In this document: positions 26,201 through 36,118 of the stretch, one piece after another
How the letters are laid out: each line of letters begins with the position of its first letter
Position numbering within the stretch: position 1 is the first letter of the stretch
From: Limnomonas spitsbergensis
Taxonomy: Eukaryota > Chlorophyta > Chlorophyceae > Chlamydomonadales
DNA: 64,000 nucleotides
Assembly (NCBI GenBank): GCA_037349105.1
Contig: JAYJMM010000112.1
Coordinates: 1,054,001 to 1,118,000 of the forward strand
Direction: 5' to 3'
Notes under the pieces: generated by a model
Seen by the model: only the letters and a program-made list of their open reading frames with translations
Told to the model about the DNA's origin: nothing
Databases searched by the model: none
Made by a program: the position numbers and the translations under genes

Positions 26201-29200
26201 TGCAGACATGCATTCGTGCGTACAGTACGATAACACGGCGTGGTGGGTTAGTTCATTCGTCAAAGTTAACATCCCAATCCGTTACAAAGTATTTTCTTGA
26301 CACAGCAATATGAATCCATCCGTAAGGATACAGCCGTGCAGGCTACACATCCATCAGGCAAAGTTAAATCTTAAAGCTTGCCTGCACGTGCCCTCCACAT
26401 GTGCAGCTAGGCTGTTGGAGGTAGAATGTGCGAGTCGCATGCCATGTCGAAGCCCAGCAAGCTAGGCACAGCATACTGCATTATATTCTTGATGATTGCC
26501 ATCTCAGCCACCGTCACGGGCACGACGATGAAGCTGCTGACACCTTTGTCGGTCTGGCTCATGCTCATCATGTATGAGCCATCCGGGTTCAGTTTGACCC
26601 CCAAGGTCTTCCTGACCATCCCTTGGGTCTGTGAGGAGCAGGCCATTCAGGGTGCAAAGCATTTTCAGGGGGGCGATGGATGGCAATGGGGATGGGGTCA
26701 CTTACATGCCCATAAGGATGAAGCGGTTGCAGTGCTACAAGCACTGCATTAAATACTTCAGTGTTCTTGCAGCAATAAAGACTTTTTAAAGCAACAAACC
26801 ATATTAACGTACTCACTTCGGATTTCATGTTGGGGTCATGGAAGAGGTCAAACCCTTTGGACAAAGCGCTTTGATCCAGGAAGTTGCCAAGCTCAGCGGG
26901 CTTCATTGCAAAAGTCAGCTTCTTGTCCCAGGCGTATGACCGGTTGCCATAGCCCATCTGGGGTGGGGAAAATGGCAGGGCGCGTTCTTGAGCCACCAAG
27001 CGTGAGGGTGAGCATGAAGCTCATGCCGTTGGACACTGGCTGAAGACACTATCTGTCCTGAGCAACATGTGGTAACCATGGCATACTCTCATGCCGTGCA
27101 GCTGTATTGGTTACCTGTGGTTGTGAGGTCTGTAATACGCTCGCAAACTCCCAGAAGACGACTCCCTCCCGTTCGACATACACGCCGTTGGTGGCATCCT
27201 TCCATGTTGGATTGATGATCGACATCTGCGCCGCTCCCTTGCCCTTGTAGATACTGAACTTCGCGTATGCCCTTCCAGGCTTCCCTGGTGAGGGAGCCTG
27301 GTTTCCGTAGGCTGTCTCTTCATACATGGCTGAGGGGACAAACCTGGCCTGCCTCTTACAAGCTGGGCCCAGCCTTGTCGGTCTGGAGGAGCACCTGCCC
27401 AGCGTCCTATTCAAGGCATTGTGCGAAAGCATTCTCCTGCAAGGGGCATCACATTAGCTTCAGCTGATTACTTACAGCATAATTGAAGAAAGCCCTGGGA
27501 CCCTGACTCCCACAGGGAAGGAGCTGGCTCAGTGGCCATTCTGGAGTCAAGCCCCGGCATGGTTGACATGTGCGAGCGCGTCCTGGCCCGGAATGGTATG
27601 ATTCCCAAGTGCCGTGTCGTGAGCAAGAACGTCAGAGGCTTGACGATCGGCCATATTGGGGCATCAGCGGATGCAGTCATCATTGAGGTGTGCAACTCTG
27701 AGGCTGATGGAAGACTCACTAGAATTTATTAAAATCTTTGTAGGTTGCAGGTAAAATTTCCCAGACGATCTAAGCGTCTCACCTTTTTGAAGCACTGAGA
27801 CTTTGTTGCAATGCTCAGATCAGCGATCTAGCTTGGCCGAGCGTGTAGCGGCAGTTGCTTGCTACGATAAACTGCGATGACGAGGAGCACTGCAGTTTCA
27901 GTGTTGGTATGCCCCCCTAGTATGACATGACATCTGACGCGACGCCTGAGCCCCGGTTTGATAAACCCTGGACCAATTAAAATCTGAGCTGGAAACTGTA
28001 TTCGTTTTTTCCTGAAAACTCTAGCAGGCGCTGCCTTTCTTCCCCCGCGGGAGGGAGATAACAGCAACGTGTAGAGACCCCATTCATAACTATCTAATAG
28101 TCTGCGATATCTGACTAAAGCAGCTGAGGAGCAATCTTGCAGCCTACCGGTACTCCCAAAGTCCTAGATTGTCCCTGCCACTGTCCTCCATACAGTCCCC
28201 ACACCTTGCAAACCTGCGCACAAATTAGCGGTCAGATCAAATTATGCATGGAACACCAGCCAAGGCTATCAAGTAGGTCATGCAAGAAAACTAAATTCTG
28301 AAAGGGAGGCTGTCCAGGGTGACTTGCATAAATAACGTGAACATACTTCACCTGCTGAAGGAAGCAACAGGAGGTCTAGGAGCATAAAGTTGCTTAAGCT
28401 TCTTGCTGCAGAAACACCTGCAGGTCCTGCATTGTCTCTAGTGCAAGTTCCCTTGCTACAGCTCCACTTGCGTGTCGACATCTTGAACTGTGAAGTTTTT
28501 TGAGGTGTTTACAGTCCAGAGGAGCATCACATTTGATGAATGGGACATGCGCCTGCAAACCGGAACGAAGACAAAATAAACTTGGGACAGCAAGCGGAAA
28601 AACCAGTGACCCCACTGGGCAAGCTGCCAACACACAACCACAGACCTGTGACGTGGAAACGAACCCCATAGTGCAGAAGGAAAAAAACCAATTACAAAGC
28701 GACACGTGGGTTCAAAGGAGTGAAGTTATTTTCTCTGGTTGCCAGAGGGAATAGCACGTTTGTGGCAGGCTGGTTTGGCTGTGGGAGCACAGCTTACAAA
28801 ATTAGAAAGGAGGCTGGATGTTTAGAAATGTTATAAGATGGAGACTATCTCCATATCGGTAATCCATTCACCACCTATGCGCGCAGAACTTCGACTCAGG
28901 GCTGTTGGGCGAGGGCGTGCTGCACCTGGTGGGAGCTGCCTTGGGCAACAGACTGATCAAGGATGGCGCCGACATCATCCCTGCGTCAGCCAAGGTGCGG
29001 CTCTGAAGAGGATCTTAACAACCAGACCAGCTCACAACTATTACTCAAACACACGCTAACCTTTCTATTAGCACCTTTGAAACCACGACTGCCAAAAAAC
29101 ATCAGATGAGAGATTTGGGAGTTCTTCAGCAAACGAAGGTGCCTGTGCGCCCTGTCTTGCAGGTATACTGCATGCTGGTCCAGCTCAAGCACCTGGACAG

Positions 29201-31798
29201 CCTCCCCGGGCTGACCCAAAGACCAACACCACGCGGCCACTCTGGAACCAGGGAAGCAGTTCCAGGGTCTGAAGAGGCGACCGAAGTGCATGCAGCAGCA
29301 CCTGCTGGAAAACCTGCTGATCCTGCCACAGGGAATAATGACAGCACAGGCACCCGCGCCTCGGGCCGTCCCGCAGACACGGGTAGGGAGGCCCCCTTGC
29401 GCCCACCAGATTTTTACTCCCAGTCCTCCGTCCCACAGGCTGGCTACACCTCCTGTCAGCACAGCAGCGCAGAACGGCCTGCTGCTGCTGGTGCAGCTGC
29501 TGTTCCCATCGAAACCTACCCACCGTGTCCCCTACGGGTGGACCTGTCCATGCTCAACCAGTACCAAGCCAGGCCTGACTACGAGGCTATTGACCTGAGC
29601 AGCCTGCCAGTGAGGTCCCAAAGCCCCGCGGTACAACGCCAGCGGATGCAGCCCGGACAGCGCTTGCTGCCCCCTAGGGGTGATGCTGATCACTGGGGCC
29701 CTGGAGATGTCGAATGGGTGCAACTTTCCGAGCCACAGCTGGCCATGGAGTTTGAATTCCGCTCGGGTTTGTATGACCGTCCGTGTCCCCTCCACTGCTT
29801 ATTTTAATTGGTGCTTTACCACCTTTGGCTGGCAGCAGTGCAGCCGCCGCTGGGTAATTGGTCATTAATTGGGAACATGCCTAGACCGGCACACAACTGA
29901 TGGCCCAAGCAACAGGGCTTGCTGCACCAGGCACCATGACCACTAGTCTCTAGTTGTACAGAATCAGCCTAAAATGAGCAGTGGCCACCGCTGGTCTGAC
30001 TAACAGACGCATGCTGCTGGAGGTTCATGCAGTCATGCTGGTTAACGTGGTTTCAAAGCAAGATATTTCCATTACTATTGGTAGTAACCTTTCCACTGCG
30101 ATACACTGTAGATCTTGGCCGTTTCCGTGCTAAAGCGCTGCACATTTGTAACTAACTGCCCTCAAGAAAGTGCAGTAGATATTGGGGTGAGGGACTTGAA
30201 CGACTATTCCTTTTACCTCATATGTAGCTCCAGCAGATGATCTTCGAAAGCCGCCTTTCAATAAAATGTTTCCATTGCGGACTATGCCCATCCATCCAGC
30301 CAATCCCTGCTCCATTATCTGGTCAACCTACATCCTGCCCTTGTCTATTATTGTATGCTGAAGCTACGGTTCGGCTAAAATCCGGCCTGCAGGAGGCAGG
30401 GTTGGTGCAGGAAGCCTTGTTGCTTGGGCCACTGGCCGAGGGCCACCGTTCGTAGGCCGCACTGTAGGCTGGTCAAGGTTTGGTCCCCATCAGCCCAGTA
30501 GTGGCCGCCCGGCGGCTCAAAGGCAGTCTAGGCCATACTCAAATAAAGGCAGTCTGGGGCATACTTAAATAAACCCTGCATCCTGAGCCCTGATGTTTAT
30601 TCTGCTGGTTTCATTTGTAGATGTTCATGGACCATCATTTCATCAACGCATGGATCGTGTACATCGTTTCATCCGGACCCCTCCCTCCCTGCCGCAGTGC
30701 TCGAGCGCCACGCCGAGCCGGAGACTCGCCAGCTCACGTTCACGACCGTGGATGAGGGTGTCGTGAACGCCATCGTGTTCTGGCATGAGCTCGTGATGGG
30801 GTACGGTGCGGGGCACAGTGCAACTGACCAGAACACGGGGGAGGACCAAGCTGGCAGCTGCTGCCCAGGAACAGTGGCGCAAGACGGCGGTGGAGTCACA
30901 GCCTGCGGCAATTTTCAGCAGTCTGTGCTCTCCAGCAGTCCTTTCAATGCCGACAGATGTACCACCTGGCATCAGGTGGGTGTTCTGAGGGGCAGGCTTG
31001 GCTGAATGTCTGGGGATGTTCAGGGACAACTGATTCTCAGGGACGGGTGTCCTTGAGGGGGACTTGGTACTTGCTGAGGTGAATCACAGTGTCCAGTTAA
31101 CATATCATGATTCCTGGAAGGGTATGTGGGGATATGGTGTGGGGGCTTGCCAGTCTGCTATGCTGAGGTCAGGTGTTGGACGACCACCTGATCATTTAGT
31201 GATTCTAACAATGATCAGTACTTGTCATGAGATCACGAGATCCCACTTTCGTTCTGCTTACAGTTGGCGGCATTGTGTTGCCTACCTTGGCAAAGGCGGC
31301 GCTCTCTAGTGCATGTATTGAAAGATGCCATCTGCCTTGCCCCCCCCCCATGGTGTGCAGGCGGTGCAGTGGCTGCCTGCTTTCAGAGTTGGACCCAACG
31401 CAACTGTGAAGGTGGAGGCCAGTCATGACACCTACAGCATCAGCTTCAAGGTGCTGGATGCAGGCTGGCAGTCCTCTGCTTCCCCAGGCATTGCCCCTGC
31501 CAGCTCACACCCCGTAGGGTCACAGCATGCTGCTGGCTCTGGTTCACACTTGCTGCCAAACGCCTCTGAGGAAATGAAGCCATGTGGGCCTGCAGCTGCC
31601 CTGTTGGACCCGAAATGGGCCGCTAGCTTTGCGTCTCTGCAGCCCATGGCTGTGGCCCTGTCCAAGGCTCTGGTGCAGGAGCCTCTGGAGTACCGGCGGG
31701 TGGCCCTGGCAGCGGTCGCATTAGCAACAAGGCCTCAGGACTATAATGTGGATGCTGGGCAAGCAGCAGCCTTCTGCCTCAGACTTATGTCTGCCTGA
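16095..31798 (+). CDS. PRMT9-type protein arginine methyltransferase (TPR + two methyltransferase modules)
   Basis: Proposed exons are 16095-16164, 16261-16448, 16515-16643, 17521-17640, 18522-18902, 19021-19447, 19893-20062, 21141-21286, 21958-22069, 22622-22716, 23531-23801, 23902-23955, 24524-24781, 25289-25629, 25934-26017, 27516-27687, 28887-28994, 29163-29766, 30698-30975 and 31361-31798, about 1481 residues; phases close. TPR units come first (GRYAEAMDLYTQALNINPED; YSKGWLRLSSALSALEEW). Module 1 has ILSCGRAGVLGLLAAAAGA, IIVTDVFDHS and LPSSITVHGQL. WHFEMLADSKRTAAY then introduces module 2 with FFLDVGASCGLLSMLAAR, IENFDSGLLGEG and ASHDTYSISF. PRMT9 methylates Arg in splicing factor SF3B2 in animals. 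Module 2 keeps motif I and both loop glutamates, whereas module 1 has lost them. The exon 2/3 junction is uncertain. Low-complexity loops explain the excess over human PRMT9 (about 845 residues). Confidence 0.85.
17100..17240 (+). repeat. Dispersed ~200 bp repeat, partial copy
   Basis: Contains GATCGGCCTGCAGCCGAGG, CCAAGCAACAAGACTTGATGCA and a terminal TTGTAGCTTACGTGTGGC, in the order of the family's second half. It sits in a PRMT9-like intron. Confidence 0.4.
20086..20510 (+). repeat. Dispersed repeat copy split by a heptamer array
   Basis: The 5' part (AGACCACCTTTGGAGGCTGC, GGGCGGCCACCGCTGG) stops at 20138. The 3' part (GGCCGGTAGCCCACGCAGCA, GCTTGCTGCACCAGG, GATGTAGCTGAATTGTAGC) resumes near 20370. 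The telomere-like array sits exactly between them. A further 3' half copy follows at about 20630-20735, and another at about 21440-21600. Confidence 0.6.
20171..20344 (+). repeat. (CCCTGAA)n heptamer array, about 25 copies
   Basis: An uninterrupted CCCTGAA tandem array ends in two CCCCGAA variants. The unit differs by one base from the plant-type telomere heptamer CCCTAAA. It lies in the intron between PRMT9-like exons 7 and 8. Its antisense gives long but meaningless GFRVQGS frames. Confidence 0.97.
22058..22190 (+). repeat. Six-fold 23 bp array of the exon 9 splice donor
   Basis: AG|GTG junctions recur at 22070, 22093, 22116, 22139, 22162 and 22185, exactly 23 bp apart, each in the context AGCTGATG(C/T)AG|GTGTGACC. 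The first is the donor that closes the reading frame (HGQLMQ). Use of any later one would read straight into TGA. Confidence 0.9.
22830..23005 (-). repeat. Two adjacent partial copies of the dispersed repeat
   Basis: GTCCAGGTTGAGCCTCCATC and GTCCAGATTGAGCCCCAATC each lead into the same block GGCTAACCAGCGGCCTG(G/C)C. Each ends with CTGGTCTGC or CTGGTGCGCC plus CTAAA, so the same half-element is present twice in tandem. Confidence 0.65.
23375..23510 (+). repeat. Dispersed ~200 bp repeat, copy in PRMT9-like intron 10
   Basis: Contains GGTTCAATTGGGAC, AGCAGAGCTTGCTGCACCC and AAAGGTAGCTGAAGTGC in family order. GGTTCAATT resembles a tRNA B box, which keeps a SINE origin open. Confidence 0.55.
23822..23872 (+). 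repeat. Degenerate telomere-like tract
   Basis: Reads AAACCCTAACCCCTGAACCC followed by similar CCCTAAA variants, about six degenerate units. It begins 20 bp after the exon 11 donor. Related GGGTTAAGGG words occur at 18160-18210. Confidence 0.7.
26282..26286 (-). terminator. TGTAA polyadenylation-type signal, Whirly gene
   Basis: TTACA on the plus strand reads TGTAA in the sense of the Whirly gene, about 120 nt after its stop. TGTAA is the usual green algal signal. Confidence 0.5.
26407..27432 (-). CDS. Whirly family ssDNA-binding protein, nested antisense in a PRMT9 intron
   Basis: Exons on the minus strand are 27432-27115, 26957-26817 and 26628-26407, giving 226 residues, all phase 0. Residues 1-35 are basic and hydroxylated, like an organelle transit peptide. 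YKGKGAAQMS (62-71) corresponds to the family's KGKAALS ssDNA-binding motif. YAWDKKLTFAMKPAELGNFL, FHDPNMKSE and VPVTVAEMAIIKNIMQYAVP follow in family order. Whirlies are tetrameric plastid, mitochondrial or nuclear proteins that protect organelle genomes. Length fits the family (about 230-260). The whole gene lies in the 26018-27515 intron of the PRMT9-like gene. Only 83 bp separate its ATG from the next PRMT9 exon, so its promoter must overlap PRMT9 sequence. Confidence 0.92.
29868..29990 (+). repeat. Dispersed ~200 bp repeat, partial copy
   Basis: TTAATTGGGAACATGCCTAG, AAGCAACAGGGCTTGCTGCA and CCTAAAATGAGCAG appear in family order within PRMT9-like intron 18. A minus-strand copy in the same intron covers about 30365-30570 (AAGGTTTGGTCCCCATCAGC). 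Confidence 0.55.
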
Positions 31799-32052
31799 AA
31801 CCAAGGTTATGGAGCAAAGTGTAGTTCAGCACTGACACAGTCTTGCTTACGTGCCTACTGTTGTTCTGAAATGCTGTAGACAAGGCCTTGGCAGTGACAT
31901 TTCATTATGTGCGTCCTGAAGAGAATCATGGTTTGTCAGGGGGAGTGCTGCACTTAGTAACACATCCGCAGGCAACTGGTCTGTTGGTCATTTGACCTGG
32001 GGGTGCGCTGGTTTTCAATCCCTGTCTTAGTTTATTCAGAGCTGTACTTGAC

Positions 32053-32057
32053 TGTAA
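32053..32057 (+). terminator. TGTAA polyadenylation-type signal, PRMT9-like gene
   Basis: TGTAA lies about 255 nt after the PRMT9-like stop, the first such word on the sense strand that I noticed. Confidence 0.45.
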
Positions 32058-32193
32058 AAACCACATATTCATACCTGTCGGCACTGTCAGCCATTGTCAG
32101 TACCAGAACCTGGCCCAGCGCCAATCATTTTTCTTTTTACATAAAACATGAAAGAGATAAGAATCACAGGGCATAAAGGAAACAGAAGCCGCG

Positions 32194-32198
32194 TTACA
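32194..32198 (-). terminator. TGTAA polyadenylation-type signal, MYB gene
   Basis: TTACA on the plus strand, TGTAA in the sense of the MYB gene, about 360 nt after its stop. Confidence 0.4.
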
Positions 32199-32558
32199 TG
32201 AACATGAGAATCGAGCGGTATGTTATATACAAGGCCTGGATCAAAGATCAAAGGCGGGGCGCTGTTACTAGCTAGGACCAGCATTGCTCCAACCTGGAGC
32301 ACCCAGAGGTTCTTAGCCTAGGGCATATGAGGCCCTCACAGCGCACCAGCACGGTGACTACCACAAACATATTATATATAGAGGTAAGCAAATAAAGTAA
32401 CGGCCTTACGCTATGTTTCTTAAGGCGAGCTGTAGAAAATAATAATATGCGTCAAATCAGTGTCTGGGCGGCAGTCAGCAGCAAGGTTTATAGGTGCAAC
32501 AAGCAAGTCAGGTAGCGCAGACATAAGCACACATAGCCTAATCATACATCCTCCTAGG

Positions 32559-35221
32559 CTACTCCACCACGAGACGCTGGATCATGGGGAACTCCTGCTG
32601 CCAGCAGTGGCGTGAATCGGAGTCAGAGACCCGTGCAGCAGGGGGGGCAGGCAGGCCCCGTTGTGGTGGTTGGGCCTGCCAGCCGATCATGTTTTGCATG
32701 TGGCGGTTTTGGAGCAAATGAAAGGCCTCGTACGGGTGGCCCGGAGATGTTGCCATGTCCTGGTACACGGGCATGTCCACACGCAAACGCTTGGCCGGTG
32801 GCGTCTGGTGGCCGCCTCCCCTGGGAGAACCCTCGTACTCCTTGAAGGCGCCTCCGCCACACGCGCACTTCTCACACTCCGCACACACCCGTTCCCTCCG
32901 GAGCCCACTGCCGCCGCCGCTCATACCCCGCGGCAGCTCCTCGTCCATGGGGCCGGGCTGAGGCCAAGGCGGGCGCGAGCCGTCCAGTCCAGACGGAGGG
33001 GCGCCGCCTAGGCTGCGGACTGCCCTAAAGGGAAGGCCCTCATGATGCTGCCTGCTGATTCTGGGAAGCCCCGCCAGCGGGTCAGGCATGTGTTGCCTGA
33101 GCTGCTCATGCTCCTGCTTGATGCTGCCGAACGATTGACCAACGTCCGCGCAGTTCGGCTTCCAGGCCTGGCCCGGGCGCGGCGCACACGAGCCTGCTCC
33201 CATGCTTGCCGGGATGCTCACCGGGGGTGGGACGGCGCCACCAGATAGGCTGGACAGGCGAGCGTTGCGATAAGGCGCAAATCCAGGAGGAGGGCTCTGC
33301 CTGGCGGGGGCGCTGTTGTCTGCCCCTGCATCTCCAGCGGCCTGATGCTGTTGCTGTTTTGCACGCAGGCTTGGGGAGGCCTCCAAGACCTCCGCGGCCC
33401 AGAGAAGCTGGCTCAAGCCGGGTGCAAACAGGCCCTCCGCGTTGGGCTCACCAGCGCTGCGAGTGTCCTTGGGGTTGGTGAAGGGGCGCACTGGCCGAGG
33501 GCACTCCATTCCAGGCTTGGGGCCGCCGGCGTCTTGGTCGCGCGATTCATCATCACGGTTGGAGCCACTGACGAGCCGGAGAGGACGCAGGCCATCTGGC
33601 TGGAGCGCCACCAAGGCCCCGCCGCCGCCACGGTAGGATCCAGACTTGAAACCTACGGGGCCAGCCTTGAGGTCCCTAGCCTCCTCCCCAGGGTAGTAGT
33701 GCCCTCCAGCGGGCCAGGCTGGACGCAGCATCTCCGGCCCAGGCATGAAACCGGTGCCGCGGTACTGCGACATCCCCTTGAAGGCTCCCGTGTCCTCGTG
33801 CATGGCCGTCTCGTGCCGGTTGAGGCTGGTAGTCGTACGGGCCGGGGGGCGCGGGCAGTCTGGGGCAGCCTGCACGCCAGTGCCACGGTGAGGAGCGGGC
33901 CTGGAGCCCGTGCTGCTGTCGTTAGCGCGTTGCTCTTCGACACGATTGGAAAGGGAAGCTCTCCTAACGAGTTGCTGATAGTCCAGTCGAGGCGGTACGA
34001 TGCTAGAAGGGAGGCCAGGGTGATCTACTGGCGACCTGGCCTGCCGCGGGGCCTTGTCTATGTCCATGCTTTGCCTGCTGAAGAAAGGGATGGGCGCGGA
34101 AAGGGGAGGAGGAAGGGGCCTGGCTGCCTCCTCTTGCTCATGGAGGAGCACGAAGTGGTCTTCAGGCACCACGAGGTCCTCGAGGGGCGGTGTGTCTGGC
34201 AGGGATGTGTAGTTCACGCAGGCCTGCTCGAAAACCTCCGGGGTGTGGCCCAGCAGTTGATGCACGCTGAGGTCAATGTACTGCCATAGCAGCGTTGTTC
34301 TGCGAGCTGCGCACTTCACTCTGCTTGTGGCAAACCTGACACAAAGGAGGGACACCAATCGGGAGTTATTGAGGTAGCTGCAACATAACCTAGAGTGCAT
34401 GGGATGACTTCAGTCAGATAGGGAATCTGGGCCACGCTGGCTAGCATGAGGAGGTCATAATCCTCGTCTCAGCCAGGAAATATAAAGCCTGTACCCGCAG
34501 GGACCTTACATTAGTTATTAGGGTTGCCTTCAGACAGCTAAGTGCATGGCTACGAGCTGCTTGGGCAAAGGACCACAGATAGGTACACAGTCTAGCACAT
34601 GGAAATGTGAGCCTCGAGTTCCGCATGGAGGCCAACTTCCGCACGACTCCTGCATGGACCTGCGCAGCACTTTGCCTGCGCAGCTCACCAGTGATTCTTG
34701 ACATCGTTGTCAGACCTGTTAATCAGCTTCTTGGAAATCATCTTCCAACGTGTTCCCAGCTTGCTGGCCATCAGAGCCACGACATACTCCTCTTGAGGCT
34801 GCCATCGCGTCTTGAGGCTACCCTTCCTGCTAGTTCAGGGCAACAGGGTTCTATTCAATACGACTTTCGAGGAAGGAATGCCAACACGAGCCAGTCTTTC
34901 GTCTTTCGGTCAGAAAAGTAACGGACTTGGGAATGCCGCAGAGGACCTCTGCAGCGCCCTTCTCTCCTTGACTCACTCTAGCTCGTATTGACTGCATTCC
35001 CATTTGAAGGCGCATTGCTTGGCGTTTCTGCTGGGAACGCGCTTGGCGACTTCAATCCACCTCTTGCTTGTTCCGAAGGGAACATTCGCAACAGCCTCCT
35101 TCAATTGCGACAATTCATAGGGAGCCCATGTTCCTGTTTGGTGAATGTGATCCGTGTCGTTGTGTTGGTATTCCCCAAAGTCCTCTGGGTCCTCGGAGGC
35201 ATCACCATAAGACAGGTCCAT
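32559..35221 (-). CDS. R2R3-type MYB transcription factor
   Basis: Exons on the minus strand are 35221-34977, 34829-34689 and 34335-32559, 720 residues with phases closing. An acidic N-terminus precedes two MYB repeats. Repeat 1 (about residues 31-80) has tryptophans at 32, 55 and 74. Repeat 2 (about 89-135) has W91, W110 and W129, the canonical 19-residue spacing, and the recognition segment NRSDNDVKNHWF. The roughly 580-residue remainder is low-complexity (Pro, Gly, Arg, His), carries a short Cys/Glu cluster (CAECEKCACGGG), and resembles nothing I know. Two-repeat MYBs in plants and algae bind DNA and control differentiation or stress genes; targets here are unknown. It is divergent from the OPR-RAP gene. 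Confidence 0.88.
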
Positions 35222-36118
35222 GATTTAAATAAATACCAACAACAATTAATGAATTGAATAGCGGAGCATGCAGAATAGGCTAGGGAAAACCGCCGAAAGT
35301 TTGAAACCGTAGGAAGGCGGTTTATGTACGGGAAATGTGCTGTACCTAATGTTGAAGCCATGTTGGAGCCATTCCAAATGCCGAGGCTTTGCTTGGCGGG
35401 CAAATCCCAATACTCAGTGTCCTGCATGGTGGGAACATACGCAAGCCTTCGAACAGACTGTCCAGAAGGTCTCATGACGTCACGTCATCAAACCCTGTTC
35501 TCAACCTACTGTCTACAGTACTACTTTCACGTGCATGAACGGAAATGTGGGGTTGGGGCGATATGCCAGCGTGCATGCTAACCCTGATCATGTCTCTTAA
35601 ACTGGCTTCATACGGTCGCCAAGCTTTCATGAAAACCGTCGTGGTAGAAGTTGACGAGCTACGACCTGTCCCGTCAGACGTTTCAGTTTGTGAACCTATG
35701 ACCAAAAACAGCCTCGAGACTGGGGCACAACGTCGAGGTGCTACACGAAACAAACAGAATCTTAAAACTCAAAGACTGTAGCCAATCATGCAAGGGACGG
35801 TTGATCGTCAATGCTGTTTCCAGTTTTGTTTTGTAACCAGCCTCTGCGTCAGCCCGATTGTGCTCTCTTGCAGACGGCTACACGCGTTCCAACTGGTCAA
35901 CAGCACACTAGCACCCAGTGCCGTGCCCCCGCCCCCGCCCCGCCCCCCTTTCTCTTCGTTTTCAGGGTTGGGGTTCAGCGAGAGCGCTAGAATATGACGC
36001 TATTGGCAGGGGAGGCTCAGTAACATAGGTTGTCAAATTAAACGCAAAAGTCTTTACAAAAGATGGACATGGTGGCCTCCAGCGCCCACAATTGATGAAC
36101 AGCTGATGAGGCTGAGGC
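35222..36118. promoter_or_regulatory. Divergent promoter region, MYB / OPR-RAP
   Basis: About 900 bp lie between the two start codons. The region contains CATGACGTCACGTCATC near 35472 (two overlapping ACGTCA bZIP-type cores in a partial palindrome) and a CCCCGCCCC-rich patch at about 35925-35950. Promoter function is inferred from gene orientation. Confidence 0.45.

Larger units (their letters stand above)
31799..32558. other. 3' UTRs of convergent PRMT9-like and MYB genes
   Basis: The two genes end tail to tail. Each has a TGTAA-type signal in its own sense (32053-32057 plus, 32194-32198 minus), so the predicted 3' ends nearly meet without much overlap. I see no gene in between. Confidence 0.5.
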
